Below are positions 1-11,107 of a DNA stretch of 64,000 nt, in pieces (the first letter of the stretch is position 1; each line of letters opens with the position of its first letter). Below the pieces are notes generated by a model. The model did no database searches. It had not been told where the DNA came from and was given only the letters and a program-made list of their open reading frames with translations. Source of the stretch: Pomphorhynchus laevis (lineage: Eukaryota > Acanthocephala > Palaeacanthocephala > Echinorhynchida > Pomphorhynchidae). The stretch is from positions 93,817 to 157,816 of the forward strand of contig WNNJ02002486.1 of the NCBI GenBank assembly GCA_012934845.2, given 5' to 3'. The translations under genes were made by a program, and so were the position numbers.

Positions 1-776
1 TTTTTGGTTAGACCGTACTTGCTGAATTTCACGATATACCAAGGTACGCATTCCTGAATTGATTCAAAAATGCGTGATGACTTTGCATTCACTGCACTAA
101 TAGCACCAGCATTGACAACACCAGAATACGGTTCTGTTGCAACAATATTAGGAACATTGCTTTTACTACGTCTACCAGAAGAAGGTAAGGATGAACAAGC
201 AACTGCCGCAGTTTTGGTTGGTCTGCGTATGGCGAAGTATAATTGCCTGCTTACTAACTGTTCATCATTGTCGAAATTACTCTTGTTATTGATATCGCTG
301 CTTGATTTACTTGTCACTACACATTTGCTACTGTCGCTTCTGTTGATGGCATTTTTCCGGTCTTTGCTGATTTGTAGCGGAACATGTTTTAAATTGAGGA
401 CTGTCGAACAGTGTGCTACATTGGGGAGAGGAAATACAATTTCAGGGTATTTTAGCTTTGGAAATAGCGTGTAATTAAATCCGTAGCTTTTAATAAATTG
501 TTGTTTAATATCTAGTTCTTCGTAATTGTCGGCGTTTTGCGGTTTTGTATCGTCAAAATCAATGGTGTCGATAGTATTAATGGAATTAACCCTCGACAGA
601 GTGTTGTTATCACTTGAACAGGTATACCCTGTGTTGTCGTTATTGAAGTTACCATTATCACTGGTCGAATAGCTGTTTGACTTCGATTTGTTCAGGTGTT
701 TAGCGCTGCTACTGTTGTTAGCATCATTCGTATTGATATTATTAGAGATGACATGATTTGAATGCTGAGATCCCAT
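1..776 (-). CDS. Partial host gene, Ser/Asn-rich N-terminal exon, function unknown
   Basis: Reading the minus strand from an ATG at 776-774 gives about 258 codons without a stop, still open at the window edge. The protein starts MGSQHSNHVISNNINTND. About the first 75 residues are Asn/Ser/Asp-rich and low in complexity. They are followed by more ordinary sequence (for example YTLFPKLKYPEIVFPLPN) and, at the edge, IQECVPWYIVKFSKYG. In-frame stops lie at 887-882, and there is no other Met between them and 776, so this Met is the likely start. The length, the mixed composition and the absence of transposon motifs suggest a host gene whose remaining exons lie to the left. I do not recognise the family. 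An apparent 134-codon plus-strand frame at 70-474 is its antisense shadow. Confidence 0.65.
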   Translation of the reverse strand, partial: MGSQHSNHVISNNINTNDANNSSSAKHLNKSKSNSYSTSDNGNFNNDNTGYTCSSDNNTLSRVNSINTIDTIDFDDTKPQNADNYEELDIKQQFIKSYGFNYTLFPKLKYPEIVFPLPNVAHCSTVLNLKHVPLQISKDRKNAINRSDSSKCVVTSKSSSDINNKSNFDNDEQLVSRQLYFAIRRPTKTAAVACSSLPSSGRRSKSNVPNIVATEPYSGVVNAGAISAVNAKSSRIFESIQECVPWYIVKFSKYGLTK

Positions 777-2103
777 TCTGAAGCAGATTAGGTGTATTGT
801 ATCAACCGTATTGAGATTTGAATATGGGGCTACTACCGCAGCAAACGTTGTAGGATGTGAATAGCCTATTGTTGTGTGTGACTATCACGGTGTGCTTCTC
901 TAGCACGTATGTAACGTATATATGTTATTATAGGTATTATTAAACACGAAGCAAATTCTCACTCTTTTTCAATAGCTTTGATCATCATCGCCTTGCACAC
1001 TACTGGTTAAGCGATTACTTTAAATTCATTCCTTTTTACATCATGCATAGAGAGGATCCCACTGTTCCCTTTTTCTGTTCTATTAACTATTCACTTCTGT
1101 TATCTTTGTTATTCCTTTCTATCTTTTAGTAGAAAATTAAATTCACTGCTACTAAAACCAGATCAGCATATACACATATACAGGTGTGTATATATAGTAC
1201 TCTTGTTTCGCTTTTTATTTTTAAATGGAAGAAATAATTTTTGAACATGAGGATAAATTATGAGTAAGAAGAGTATATCATCTCAAGGACAGTTTACACA
1301 TACGATTGACACATAAAAATAGTAAAAATAATCATCAGGGAAATAAATAGAGAAAGCCGGTATGTGCTGGCAGAAATGATGATGATGATGATAAAATAGA
1401 AACTGAAAACATAAAAATGCACAAAAGTGAGTTTTTCAATTTAAAGAGTTAATTGTATGCATTGTTCATCATCTCAATCATATAATTGCAGTCGTCATTA
1501 TGCCGTTATTATATATATGGAATTTTTTGAGAAACTCACAAAAGAGTACAAAACATCAGCTACAGATGTTTGCATTTTAAAGACTTGTTCATTTTGTTCT
1601 TACATCGTGGTTCATTCCTACCTTGAGCGAAAGCATGAAGCACACATCAAACACTTGATAATTTGAAGTACATGGAACTTAATGACGTATTTAATATAAA
1701 TGATTATAAAATACAATAGAAAATATCAACAGCAACAATAATATAAATTGGATGTTAAAATATTTAAATAATAAATGTATGCTATTAACATATTATCACA
1801 TATAAATAGCATGTTGATAATAATAGAAGCATTTCATATTGCTAGCGTAAACGTAACGTGATATTGATTTAATCAAAACAATATGATGACAACAACTTTG
1901 ATTTTTAAGTTTAAATGGGATTTTTGATTTTCATTACATATTTAAAATTCTAAAAAATATGTGTGGTATATTGCGACTTAAAAATTTTACATTCTGATTA
2001 AAAAAACAACTAAAAACTTGTTTCTTATAAGAATTTATCAGCAAATGCTATCCAATTACAATTTTACCTTGTATAAAAATAGGTAGTCTATAAAGAGTTA
2101 TAA
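777..2103. other. AT-rich non-coding stretch upstream of the left-edge gene
   Basis: No supported gene. The part next to 776 would be the 5' UTR and promoter of the minus-strand gene, but I see no convincing core promoter motif. A short (GAT)n run lies at 1377-1392. The 69-codon frame at 1457-1666 has no recognisable domain and is probably chance. Composition becomes very AT-rich from about 1680 up to the Naiad element. Confidence 0.5.
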
Positions 2104-2245
2104 AACTTGATTTAAATAATAAAAAATCAAAAAACAATTATTTATTTTATTATTTAATTATTAAATTTTGATTTAGCATTATTATTATGTTTTGTTTAGT
2201 TTACAATTATATTAAATACTTAGACTCAGTTAGCTGATTTGATTT
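2104..2245 (+). repeat. 5' pseudo-LTR of Naiad N1
   Basis: About 140 bp, from AACTTGATTTAAAT to TTAGCTGATTTGATTT, repeated in the same orientation at 5599-5738, 27154-27270 (partly) and about 42215-42352. Sequence further upstream does not match the 3' copy, so the 5' repeat is truncated here, as is usual for pseudo-LTRs made by partial tandem insertion. Confidence 0.8.
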
Positions 2246-2439
2246 GTTCTACTTGCATGTTATTATTGACCTGTGAACTTTGTTTTCCCGGTAATATGAC
2301 CTATGTCAGAAATACTGAAACTATGTATTATTGGTTACGACTTTACTATTATTTTTTTCTTATTTTCAAACAAGTTTGATGAATTATTAATTCTTTAAAA
2401 GGGAGAAGTTTTCATTCCAAGGTGTTTTCATTTTAAAAT

Positions 2440-2660
2440 GTAAACTGCTTCACGTGATCACGCTTAAGAGATTAGGCAATGATCAATAGCAAGGTCGCGT
2501 AGCGCGTGGAGTGAAGGTGGTAGATCTTTATAGATCTTGTTCCAGCCTGCAACCGCCTTAAGCAGGGCAGCCCCCTGTCAGATGCTGCTGGATGGCCCGT
2601 TGCAAGTTTAGTCTGAGTCAACTAAACTAGGTGGCGACACCGAAAAAGCAACGTCAAAAA
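2440..2660 (+). other. Structured 5' leader of Naiad
   Basis: This segment is much more GC-rich than its surroundings and recurs nearly unchanged at 27440-27660. It contains several perfect short inverted repeats: CGCG/CGCG around TAG, AGATCT twice, AGTTTAGT/ACTAAACT, and GGTG-GCGA-CACC directly before GAAA. The last resembles a hammerhead stem II plus GAAA, but no CTGANGA precedes it. Naiads are reported to lack canonical hammerheads. Its role is unknown; translation control or RT priming is possible. Confidence 0.55.
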
Positions 2661-2678
2661 TTATGACTTAAAAGTTAC

Positions 2679-3785
2679 ATGTACTCAACAATATTGGAAA
2701 AATACGTAAGTACTAATGATTTCAATTTTAGATATTTTAAATGTAACAGAAAAAATTGTATAGTTTGTGATGTTATAAATAATAATAATTGTATCGTAAG
2801 TAATACGACAAACAAATGTTTTTCATTAAATATTTATAATAATTGTAACTGCAATACCGCAGGTGTAGTGTATCTTATACAATGTTCATGCGGATTGCAA
2901 TATATAGGAAATCATCAAATGTTAAAAACTAGGTTTAGGCAACACATATATAATATACAGCATAATAGCCAAACTATATTTCATAAACATATGAGATTAA
3001 TAGGACATGATATTAAAAACTGAAATTTTTTTATTTTAGAACATATTATCGAAGAAAACATTTCAATATTAAATCAAAAACTATTAAAAAAAGAAGATTT
3101 TTGGATTAAAACTCTTAATTCCATGTACCCATTAGGATTGAATGACGTGGTACAAGGAATTGGCAGAAGTAGTATAATACATAATAAACAACTATATTAT
3201 AATAATCCGGTTAAACGTAAACCAAGAAGTCATGGTGATAAAAGGAATAGGAAAAATAGAGTTAAAAATATTAAAAAAGATATGTATATAAATGAACGAT
3301 TAGAAATATTAAAACAACTTTTAAGTGATAATAGGCTAAAAGATCTTTATGTAAATATAAGAAGTTTTTCTAAAGATATCATATGTTCAATAAATCAAAA
3401 ATTAATTAACGACTATGATAGGCTAAGTTGTATAATAGACAGTTATTGTAATACAAAATACTATAATCGTACAATAAATGTAAATAATATCAATAGAAAA
3501 TATACATTAACCATAGATTTCAATAATAAATATATAGATAACATAAATATAGCCGGACTTTTAAATAATTCTAAAAGTAAAGAAATAATAGGGTCAGATT
3601 TAAGTAAATATATTCCTAAAATAAGGTATAAACTCCTACCACCATTAGGACGAAAAATTTGTAATTATAATAAAGAATTAAAATCAATATGTAACGATAA
3701 TATTAGAAACATAATGGAAACAGAATGCAATTGTAAAAGTCTTGGTTTTGATAAAATAAATGAAAAATATGTACCCATAATCTAG
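2679..3785 (+). CDS. Naiad ORF, N-terminal part: GIY-YIG endonuclease and CxC linker
   Basis: One reading frame of 369 codons, with a single in-frame TGA at 3021-3023 and no other stop before 3785. Residues 20-60 hold clustered cysteines (C22, C27, C30). The nuclease core VVYLIQCSCGLQYIG is at about residues 63-77, followed by LKTRFRQH with the expected Arg and His. After the TGA the frame continues through NFFILEHIIEE (catalytic Glu region) to FWIKTLNSMYPLGLNDVV, a typical end of the nuclease domain in this clade. A Lys/Asn-rich linker follows, ending in TECNCKSLGF (the CxC motif, codons from 3726). The enzyme nicks target DNA for retrotransposition. The TGA could be a plain mutation or a selenocysteine codon, as known in some Naiads. 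Confidence 0.75.
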
Positions 3786-5387
3786 AATTAATTGAAAATT
3801 GTGCATTAAGAAAGCTGCTATCAAAAGGGTATAAATATAAATTAAATAATAACAACGACAAAAATAAAATTTGCAATTCGTTATATAATAACTTAAATGA
3901 TTACTTTAGTAAGCTGATTAATAGTGAAAGCTCGAATATATCTAAGATAAACATTTGGAAAGATTATATATTTGATAAAATTAAAAATAAAATGAAAATA
4001 ACAAACACTTATAAAAGGAAAGATAAAATTAATAAAGATATGTATAAAGAACTTACTAAATTAAAGGATAACTATATAATAACAACTATTGACAAAGCTA
4101 GTAATAACTTTGTCTTCGTATGCAAAAAGCTTTATTATGATATACTAATGAAAGAGGTTAATTCTAATGATTTAAATGTAAATCCAACATATGAACGTAG
4201 TGAGTTGAGTTTAGAAACAATTATTACAAGTCACTGTTCTATAATGGATAAAAAGGGTATAAAGGTTGAATTAGATAATAAAACTATACCTATATTATAT
4301 TGGAATCCAAAATTACATAAAAATCCAATAAAACCTAGGTTCATATGTAGTGCGTTTAAATGTACATTAAAACCACTTTCTGTCTATATGAATAAAATAC
4401 CTAAAGTAATTAAAGCACATTTTAAAAAATATTGCAAGGTAATCGAAATTAATACTGGTATAAAGCACTATTTCAGTATTAATTCTACAAAAGAATTTTT
4501 AGAACAGACAAAAGGAATAAATTTTCAAAATATAAATACATACGATTTTAGTACGCTTTATACAAATCTAGATTTAGTAGATATTAAAGAAGCGTTAGTA
4601 AAATTAATTAATCTTATATTCGAAAAAGATATACATATATATGTTATAATAATTATAACGCCTATCTAACAAAAATTAAACCATCAAATAAATATAAATA
4701 TATGGATAAAATTGAATTAATAGAATCCTTAAATATTTTGATAAATCAAAATTATTTAAAAGCAGGGACATCTATATTTAGACAAAAAAAGGTGTTCCAA
4801 TGGGTGGTAATAGTAGCCCAATTATAGCTGACTTGTTTTTAAGCTTTATAGAATATGAATTTGTTCATAACTGTGTAAAAACTAAATCTAAACAATATAA
4901 ATATATGAAATATATGTTTCGATACATTGATGATATATGTGTATTTAATTCTAATAATTTTTATTCAATTAGTGAGCACATTTATCCAGAAAGCCTTATT
5001 CTTAACAAAACCAATATTGATGATAAAGAAGGTGTATATCTAGATATGAACATTAAATTAACATTAACTAAAACTACTATTAATTTATATCGTAAAGATG
5101 ACATATTTAAATTTACAAGAAACATATTTTTGCATGAGCATTCATGCATACCATATAATATAAAATATAATACATTAAATAATGAAATTTTAAGAATTGC
5201 AACAATATGTAATGATATTGGCTTTCTTCAAAATCATTTTAATAATTTAATAGATACATATTTTAAACTAGGTTACTATAAAAATAACATCAAGCAGAAA
5301 ATAGTAAAATATATAAATCAACACAATAATATAAAGAATAAATTTAAACTCTTAAGTGGCAAATTTTTATGGATGGATAATAAATAA
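3786..5387 (+). pseudogene. Naiad reverse transcriptase, spread over several frames
   Basis: Continues the Naiad protein. Recognisable RT blocks are TTIDKASNNFVFVCKK (about 4085), ILYWNPKLHKNPIKPRFICS (about 4290), TYDFSTLYTNLDL (motif A region, about 4540), GVPMGGNSSPIIADLFL (motif B region, about 4790) and RYIDDICVFN (motif C, YIDD at 4923-4934), then a C-terminal Lys/Asn-rich thumb. The stretch 4669-4800 still codes in neighbouring frames, so the RT is complete in content but has a few frame shifts. The protein copies element RNA at a nuclease-cut site in the nucleus. The closest known relatives are the PLE and telomerase RTs. Repeated copies of the last 100 residues occur at 40838-41065 and 41189-41383. 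Confidence 0.75.
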
Positions 5388-5395
5388 TATACTTT

Positions 5396-5560
5396 GAATT
5401 AGAATAAGATTATTTCAGAGGAAATACATCATTAGCATGTATTTGGCCCCGCTGCTATGTTGGGTAGAGGAGTTAGGGGCCGAAACCTGATAGCATAGCA
5501 GTTCCTCCTGATGACCTCTAATTCTTATTCTGATACAACGTCTGTTATTTATTAGTCAAT
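5396..5560 (+). other. Conserved folded 3' UTR element of Naiad
   Basis: Contains nested and crossing complementarities: AAATACAT/ATGTATTT with a 7-nt loop, GGCCCC/GGGGCC, CTGCTATG/CATAGCAG, and TAGAGG/CCTCTA, which cross each other as in a pseudoknot. Related copies lie at about 41530-41625, 41725-41815 and, inverted, 39685-39765. In these the flanks have diverged but GTTGGGTAGAGG and GTTCCTCCT are kept. It does not match a hammerhead or a SECIS consensus. It is probably the RNA signal recognised by the element's own RT (inference). Confidence 0.55.
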
Positions 5561-5598
5561 TCATAAAAATGACGTTTATTTTAAATTTTATTTTTTTT

Positions 5599-5738
5599 AA
5601 CTTGATTTAAATTATAGAAAATCTAAAAACAATTATTAATTTTATTATTTAATTATTAAATTTTGATTTAGCATTATTATGTTTTGTTTAGTTTATAATT
5701 ATATTAAATACCTAGACTCAGTTAGCTGATTTGATTTA
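5599..5738 (+). repeat. 3' pseudo-LTR of Naiad N1
   Basis: Direct repeat of 2104-2245 with scattered substitutions and small indels. It ends at TTAGCTGATTTGATTT, after which the two copies no longer match, which marks the element boundary. Confidence 0.75.
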
Positions 5739-5836
5739 TTAGAAACAAAAAAATAACGGTTAAATAATTACATTAAAACTTTAAAAACATGTAGTTAATC
5801 GATCCCATAATGTATTGATATTAGAATTCTTCAAAA

Positions 5837-8800
5837 ACGCACAGTGGGTCAGATCCCTCCAGCTTACACTAGTGCCCCGCCTTTCGTCTAAACCACTTAT
5901 GGTCTCTCTCACACACCTAAGAGTCTAGTCGAGGCGGACAATGGTAGCCAATCGTGATATGAAGAGCTTGAAAGCCTTAGTTTTTACTCAGGAGGAGGTC
6001 CTATAAAAAAGACTAGTCAAAATGATCGCCCAGATGCATCATAAGCGCACTTCAGCACTCCCTCTTAATCGCAAATGCTGGGTATGTTTCAGATTCCATC
6101 TAGCTCTCTTCTTAACACTTTTGAATCTATTCAAGTCTAATCCGGCCAACCATTTAACCGTAATGGTAAACCACAGTTATCTTACTCGATATAATAAGAC
6201 TGGGATTGGTTGATTCTGCAAAATAAAGGAGAACATTAAGAGTTCTTGTCTCTTTAATTTTTATCTTTGACACAGGAGCGCAATTAAAGACAACCCCCTT
6301 CAATTTGGCGAAGTTAAAGAAGATGCTAATGTCTGATATCAGCTGCGTCCAGAAATCAGGGCTGTGGTATAATCAGCGTATACCACAAGATGTTGATCAC
6401 GTTTAAATGCCTTGAATAGAACAACGGAAGCAGCAAGGTACAAGATAGGAAAAAGTTGAAAGCCTTGAGACACACCTGTAATAGGGTAGAACTAACGTGC
6501 ATCAGGGTCGTTATCATAGTATAACCGCTTGGTGTACAGCAATATCTCTACTCTGTTAACGATTCTCTCAATCAACTCGAGGGACCTGAGAGAGGAGATA
6601 ACGAAGGGAATGTGGATGCGGTCAAAAGCAACAGTAAAGTCAAGGAAAACAGCCACAGCGAGTTGATGTCTATTATCCCGACAAAACTGATGCACTTCAC
6701 TTATTGCTTAATGGACAGAGTGCACTTTGACAAACCAAGAAAACTCGATGGGATCAAGTTACGTCTACTTAAATGGTAGCGGATTTTACGCGCAAGCGCT
6801 TTTTAGTAGATGGAGATGAGGTATTTTTGAATCGAGATGGGCCGCAGATCTTTAGGACATGAAACCAAACTACGCTTTGGTAAAAAATTCTACGACTAAT
6901 ATTGATGCCGGCTACATTGGATGGTGAGGCTAACACATTGTGACAGCCACTTCTCTTATTTGATCAGATGTCAAAAGCTGACAGACCCGAGAAGATAGTG
7001 GAGCGACGGATTTGGAGGTGCCCAGGAGTGGCTCCCAGTAATTAACAATATACGTAACAGATAAGTCCCTACTTATGAAGTCACACCAAGGCGGGACTGG
7101 TTGGAGTGATTGAGTGGTTCTATAATTATGTAGGGATAGTGACTCTTTCAAAACTGTCAATGCCAATGCTCCAAATCCAACCCACAGCCTTATCCTTCCA
7201 GCAGACAAACTTCTCTTTCTTGAATATCTTCCAAAAAGAAGACTGAGAATGTTTAAGGCGAGCAAGGCTCGCCCTATCTCTGCTAAGCTGGAATCTATAT
7301 CCTGATCTCCAGTATTCATGCGAGAGGGTCTGTCTGACGGAGACAGAGAGATTGGGAAGGTGAAGCATTTTAGCCAGGACCTTGAGTTTTGTTGTAGTGG
7401 GATTGTAAATGCGACCTTTATAGGTAGTGGAAAGCGACGCGGTAGCTTGCGATGAGAGGTAGGAATTAAATTCGGTCAAACTCTCATTACTAATTCTGGG
7501 GAAGAGTTGGATAGCTGCCTGAAAGGCCACTCTGATGGGATCAAAGTGAAACCTCCTTCTAAGCAACGTATCTTCCTCTATCCGACAACGAAATAGGTAA
7601 TGAGAGGTGGTGTGTTGTTATAGCGACTGCTCAGTACAGATGGGTTTCAACAACCACATCTTATGAAGCAGTAATATGTCGAGGAGAAAATTAGTTGTTG
7701 AGCAATGGAAGGTGAAGGACGGTGGTTTGTGAATAAGATAATCGTTTATGGTTCTGCGATGTACTGCATTAATCCAACGACCAGTTCTGTAGTTGAAGTC
7801 ATCAAGTAACATGTCATAGCCACTACCCAAAATATGATACAGGAGGTCACTGTTCTTGTCAATCTCCCTTGGACGGATGTAGATATTGGCTATACTAATG
7901 CGTTTACCGTTTTTACGGAGTGATATAGCTAAACAAGACAGGGCTGGACAAGAGTAGTTTAACAGGAGGGAAGATCTTAAGGAGAATTTAACTAGGTTTA
8001 AAAAACCTTAAGATGAAGAGGAGTGAGGAGGGGTTATGTACGTAGTAAAGTGGGTGTAGATGTGCTTAGGGATAAATCGAATAATGTCCTGGGGGAGCCG
8101 GATAAACCGCGTCTCCTGAAGGACTATAACATCTGCATTTCTACCAGATAGAAGGCTAAGGACAGAAGAACTTCCCTAATTTCACTGAATGATGTTCAGT
8201 GAAAACGGTTCAGAATTCCTTCCCTTGTGATTGATGTCACTAGGAGAGGAAGCGGAACCAACTAGATGCGCCCTGAGGAGGTAAGGTTGCCCTTCCTCCA
8301 TTCGGTCCCAACATCAGGACCACTGACCACTCATTGGCGGATGGTAGCATCATCATATCTTTTATTATTAATCATCCACTTCTTGTCCTATTTGGACATA
8401 CGAAGTGGGGAGGCGCCACTTTGAGAATATGATTTTTTAGTAGAGGCTTTTGAAGTTGACAATGGAATTGCAGGTTGTGTTAGCACCGTCTCTGTTAGTC
8501 TTGTTAGTAGAGCTTGTATAGATTTCATGTTTTCACTGATTTTAAGATCAATGAACTTTGCAATTTCGTGTATAGAAATGTCATCGGAACTTTTTGCGGC
8601 GTCATTTAAGGTTGGAGCATACTGTTGCTTTGAACCCTTATTCGTGGTGGACCTTTTTCGTAAGCCTTAAAGGTCGATCACTTGCGGGACCTTACGGTAT
8701 CTAATAGCCCACGGTTGGATCAGCAAGAAACTGCTGAACATTTGTCTGGGCATTTTGTGTCAGTGGCGGAACATACGCCACAAACCTTCTGTTTCTTGCG

Positions 8801-9560
8801 ACCGGATTCCAAGTGCCCCCACCGATGGCACTGGTTACAGTGGAGAATGGTCATGTCGTCGCATTATATTAATGAAAATTTGAGATTACACCGAATAAAG
8901 GGGTTGCAGGAGGATTTTGTATTTAACATTCCATTATCTATTGAAGTATTTGCAAAAGCAATAGGTAGCGGGTATCCCTTTCGCCTTTGATAAATCTTAT
9001 GTTTGATAGTTGGAAGTGACGGTCTAGTTCTTTCAGGTCGTCTTTATCAAGGGAGCTAATAATATTCGTTTGCTTTACAGTAGCCTTGATGGGCTTGTAG
9101 ACAGCATATGCATTAGGCTCCAGATATTTGGCTGCATGCCTAATATAATCTTCAGCTAAATCATTGCTAATGAAGCTGATTCTGTAAGAGTTCCCAACGC
9201 ATTTGGCGGAATTTATTAATATTAGGTTTGAGGGAAACTTTTGATGAATTTTCTTAAAAAGAAATTAAGCATATAGTTGATAAAAATTGGCACCTTGGGT
9301 GTCACTATTACAAGTTTTGACGTTTAGAGAATAGATTAGAGTTCTTCTCCTGTTGAGTTTTGATTAATAAAACCATATTTACGAACCTCAATTTCTTGTG
9401 AAATCGTTGCTTGTCTCTAATTATTTAGATTACAAATCTTGTTTTGTAGAATCGTTGATTGTAATCTTGTTTTTTACAGAATTTTAAAATTTCATAGTAC
9501 GCTCCGACATGCTACTTCAATTGTCACACAAATGCGTTTTTAATAGTGATAAAAGCGATT
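5837..9560 (-). mobile_element. LINE family A, near full-length decayed copy (A1)
   Basis: APE-type non-LTR retrotransposon on the minus strand, 5' end near 9560 and 3' end near 5837. ORF1 begins at an ATG at 9510 (M-S-E-R, as in the other copies) and runs to about 8230 as broken gag-like sequence. ORF2 follows from about 8215 and shows endonuclease pieces such as GSGYDMLLDDFN (7618-7830), a linker (7126-7566) and RT pieces such as HQLAVAVFLDFTVAFDRIHI (6492-6695). Many stops and frame shifts break both ORFs, so this is an old copy. No RNase H domain is seen in the family. The zinc-knuckle ORF1 places it in the Jockey/I/CR1 assemblage. Confidence 0.75.
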
Positions 9561-9658
9561 TCGATTTTTTACCCTCAAATGCAACATCCAATTCATGTTT
9601 GAGTATTAGTTTCATTCAGTCATTCCTGTACGAGGTGGAAAAATGAGTATTATCCATT

Positions 9659-11107
9659 CACAATTATGGAGTCACTCAGTTTTCCTAACTAATACCTCCC
9701 TGGAGAGACTTCAGAAGCAGGGATTTATCAGTTACATAAATGCTAAGCTCGTGGGACCACTTCCGGGCACTTCCAAATCTAAAGCGCCACTCTCCACTCG
9801 TTTATGACAGCTTTTGACAGACAGTCAGAGAAAGGAAGTCGCCATCATAATGCTCTTCCACTTCATCCGATATAGCCGACATAAACATTAGCGGAAGGGC
9901 ATTTTTAGCAAAGAAAAAATCTATCGCATATTCTAAAGATCTGGGCACATTTCGATTCAAAATTTCCTCATCTCCATCTATGCAAAAAAGCTTTGTAAAA
10001 TCCGCGCCTATCAATTAAGGCATAATTTAATCTCACCAGGTTTTCATGGGTTTGTAAAAAGTCGCTCGGTTAATTCAGCAATTGGTGAAGTGCATCGGTT
10101 TTGCCAAGATAATAACCATCAGCTTACAGTGGCGGTTTTTCTTGACTTTCCGCTGCATTTGACCGTATATCCATTCCTTTTGTTATTTATTATCTCAGAT
10201 CCATCAGGCTGCCTCCGAAAATTGCTAACAGGGTTGAGATTTTGCTCTACACCAAGCGGTTCTACTATGAAGACGACCATGATGAACGTCAGTTCTACCC
10301 TATTATAGGTGTGTCTCAAGGCTCCCCAATTTTTCCTATCTTGTACATTGCTGCTTCCATTGTTCTATTCAAGGCATTTAAACGTGATCAACATCTTGTG
10401 GTATACTCTGATTATACCACAGCCCTGTTTTCTTTTTAAGATTATACCACAGCCGTTTCTTTTTAGGATTAAAAGATCAGCTGCCCGTTTCAAATCTTGT
10501 TCTTAACTCCTCTAAATCCCAGGTGGTGGTCTTTTATGGCGTTCCTGCGACAAATACAAAACTTAAAAGACTAGCACTCTCAGCTCTATCTTCCATTTTG
10601 ACTAATCAACCACTTCCTACCTTCACAAATCGAGTAAGATACCTGGGATTCACCATTACGGTGAACTAGTCAGCAAAAGCTTACCTGGATAGACTCAAAC
10701 GTATCCTCAAGAGAGCTAGGTGGGTCCTGAAACGGGTCTATCATCTGTCATTGAAAGGGAAAACCCAGGTGCGCCTCTGGGGCACTTGGGCTATCTCGAG
10801 ATTAGTCTTTTTTCAAGAGGACGTCCCCCAGAGCAAATACTAAGATTTCTCAAGCTCCTCATCTTGCGATTACCGAGCATAGCCCGCCTCAATTGGATTC
10901 TTCGGGGGTAAAAGACCCGGAGTGGTATAGTCAGAGATCGGCGTGTTTGATTAGCTCGAGGGCTCAGATCCCACTGGACCTGAGACCGTAACATGTAGAA
11001 GATAAAAACAGAAAATTCGGTGTTTTAACTCTATTAATTTTGTCATGTTTCCTTTCCCGAATTTTTAGTAGTTATATTGTTGTTTAAGAAAATCTTTATT
11101 ATAACTG
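9659..11107 (+). mobile_element. LINE family A, 5'-truncated RT copy (A2)
   Basis: Begins inside ORF2 (HNYGVTQ-type sequence) and carries the RT through to the family's 3' end, with a terminal AATCTTTATTATAA-like tail at about 11090-11107. RT pieces include HRFCQDNNHQLTVAVFLDF (10090) and YYEDDHDERQFYPIIGVSQG (10265). About eight stops or shifts are visible. It is the first of three family A copies that follow one another in the same orientation. Confidence 0.7.

Larger units (their letters stand above)
2104..5738 (+). mobile_element. Naiad-type Penelope-like retroelement with pseudo-LTRs (copy N1)
   Basis: Order of parts: a direct repeat (2104-2245), a structured leader (2440-2660), a GIY-YIG nuclease, a linker with a CNC motif, a reverse transcriptase with YIDD, a folded 3' UTR (5396-5560), then the second direct repeat (5599-5738). 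The nuclease lies before the RT. That permuted order plus the CxC motif is the published hallmark of the Naiad clade, while canonical Penelope elements carry the nuclease at the C-terminus. Pseudo-LTRs and complex tandem insertions are also known for the clade. The coding region is nearly complete but spread over several frames, so the copy looks inactive though not very old. Parts recur at 26871-27930, 39635-39765 and 40797-42355. Confidence 0.85.

Noticed and set aside
70-474. 134-codon plus-strand frame
   Set aside because: Lies antisense to the longer, better composed minus-strand exon at 1-776.
2600-2660. Hammerhead or HDV-like ribozyme in the Naiad leader (GGTG-GCGA-CACC followed by GAAA)
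   Set aside because: The hairpin and GAAA are present, but no CTGANGA half precedes them in either copy, and I could not draw the HDV nested pseudoknot. Kept only as a structured leader.
5440-5520. SECIS element or hammerhead in the Naiad 3' UTR
   Set aside because: The stem has TGAT on its 3' side but lacks ATGA at the matching 5' position. The CTGATGA near 5507 has no GAAA partner after a stem II.
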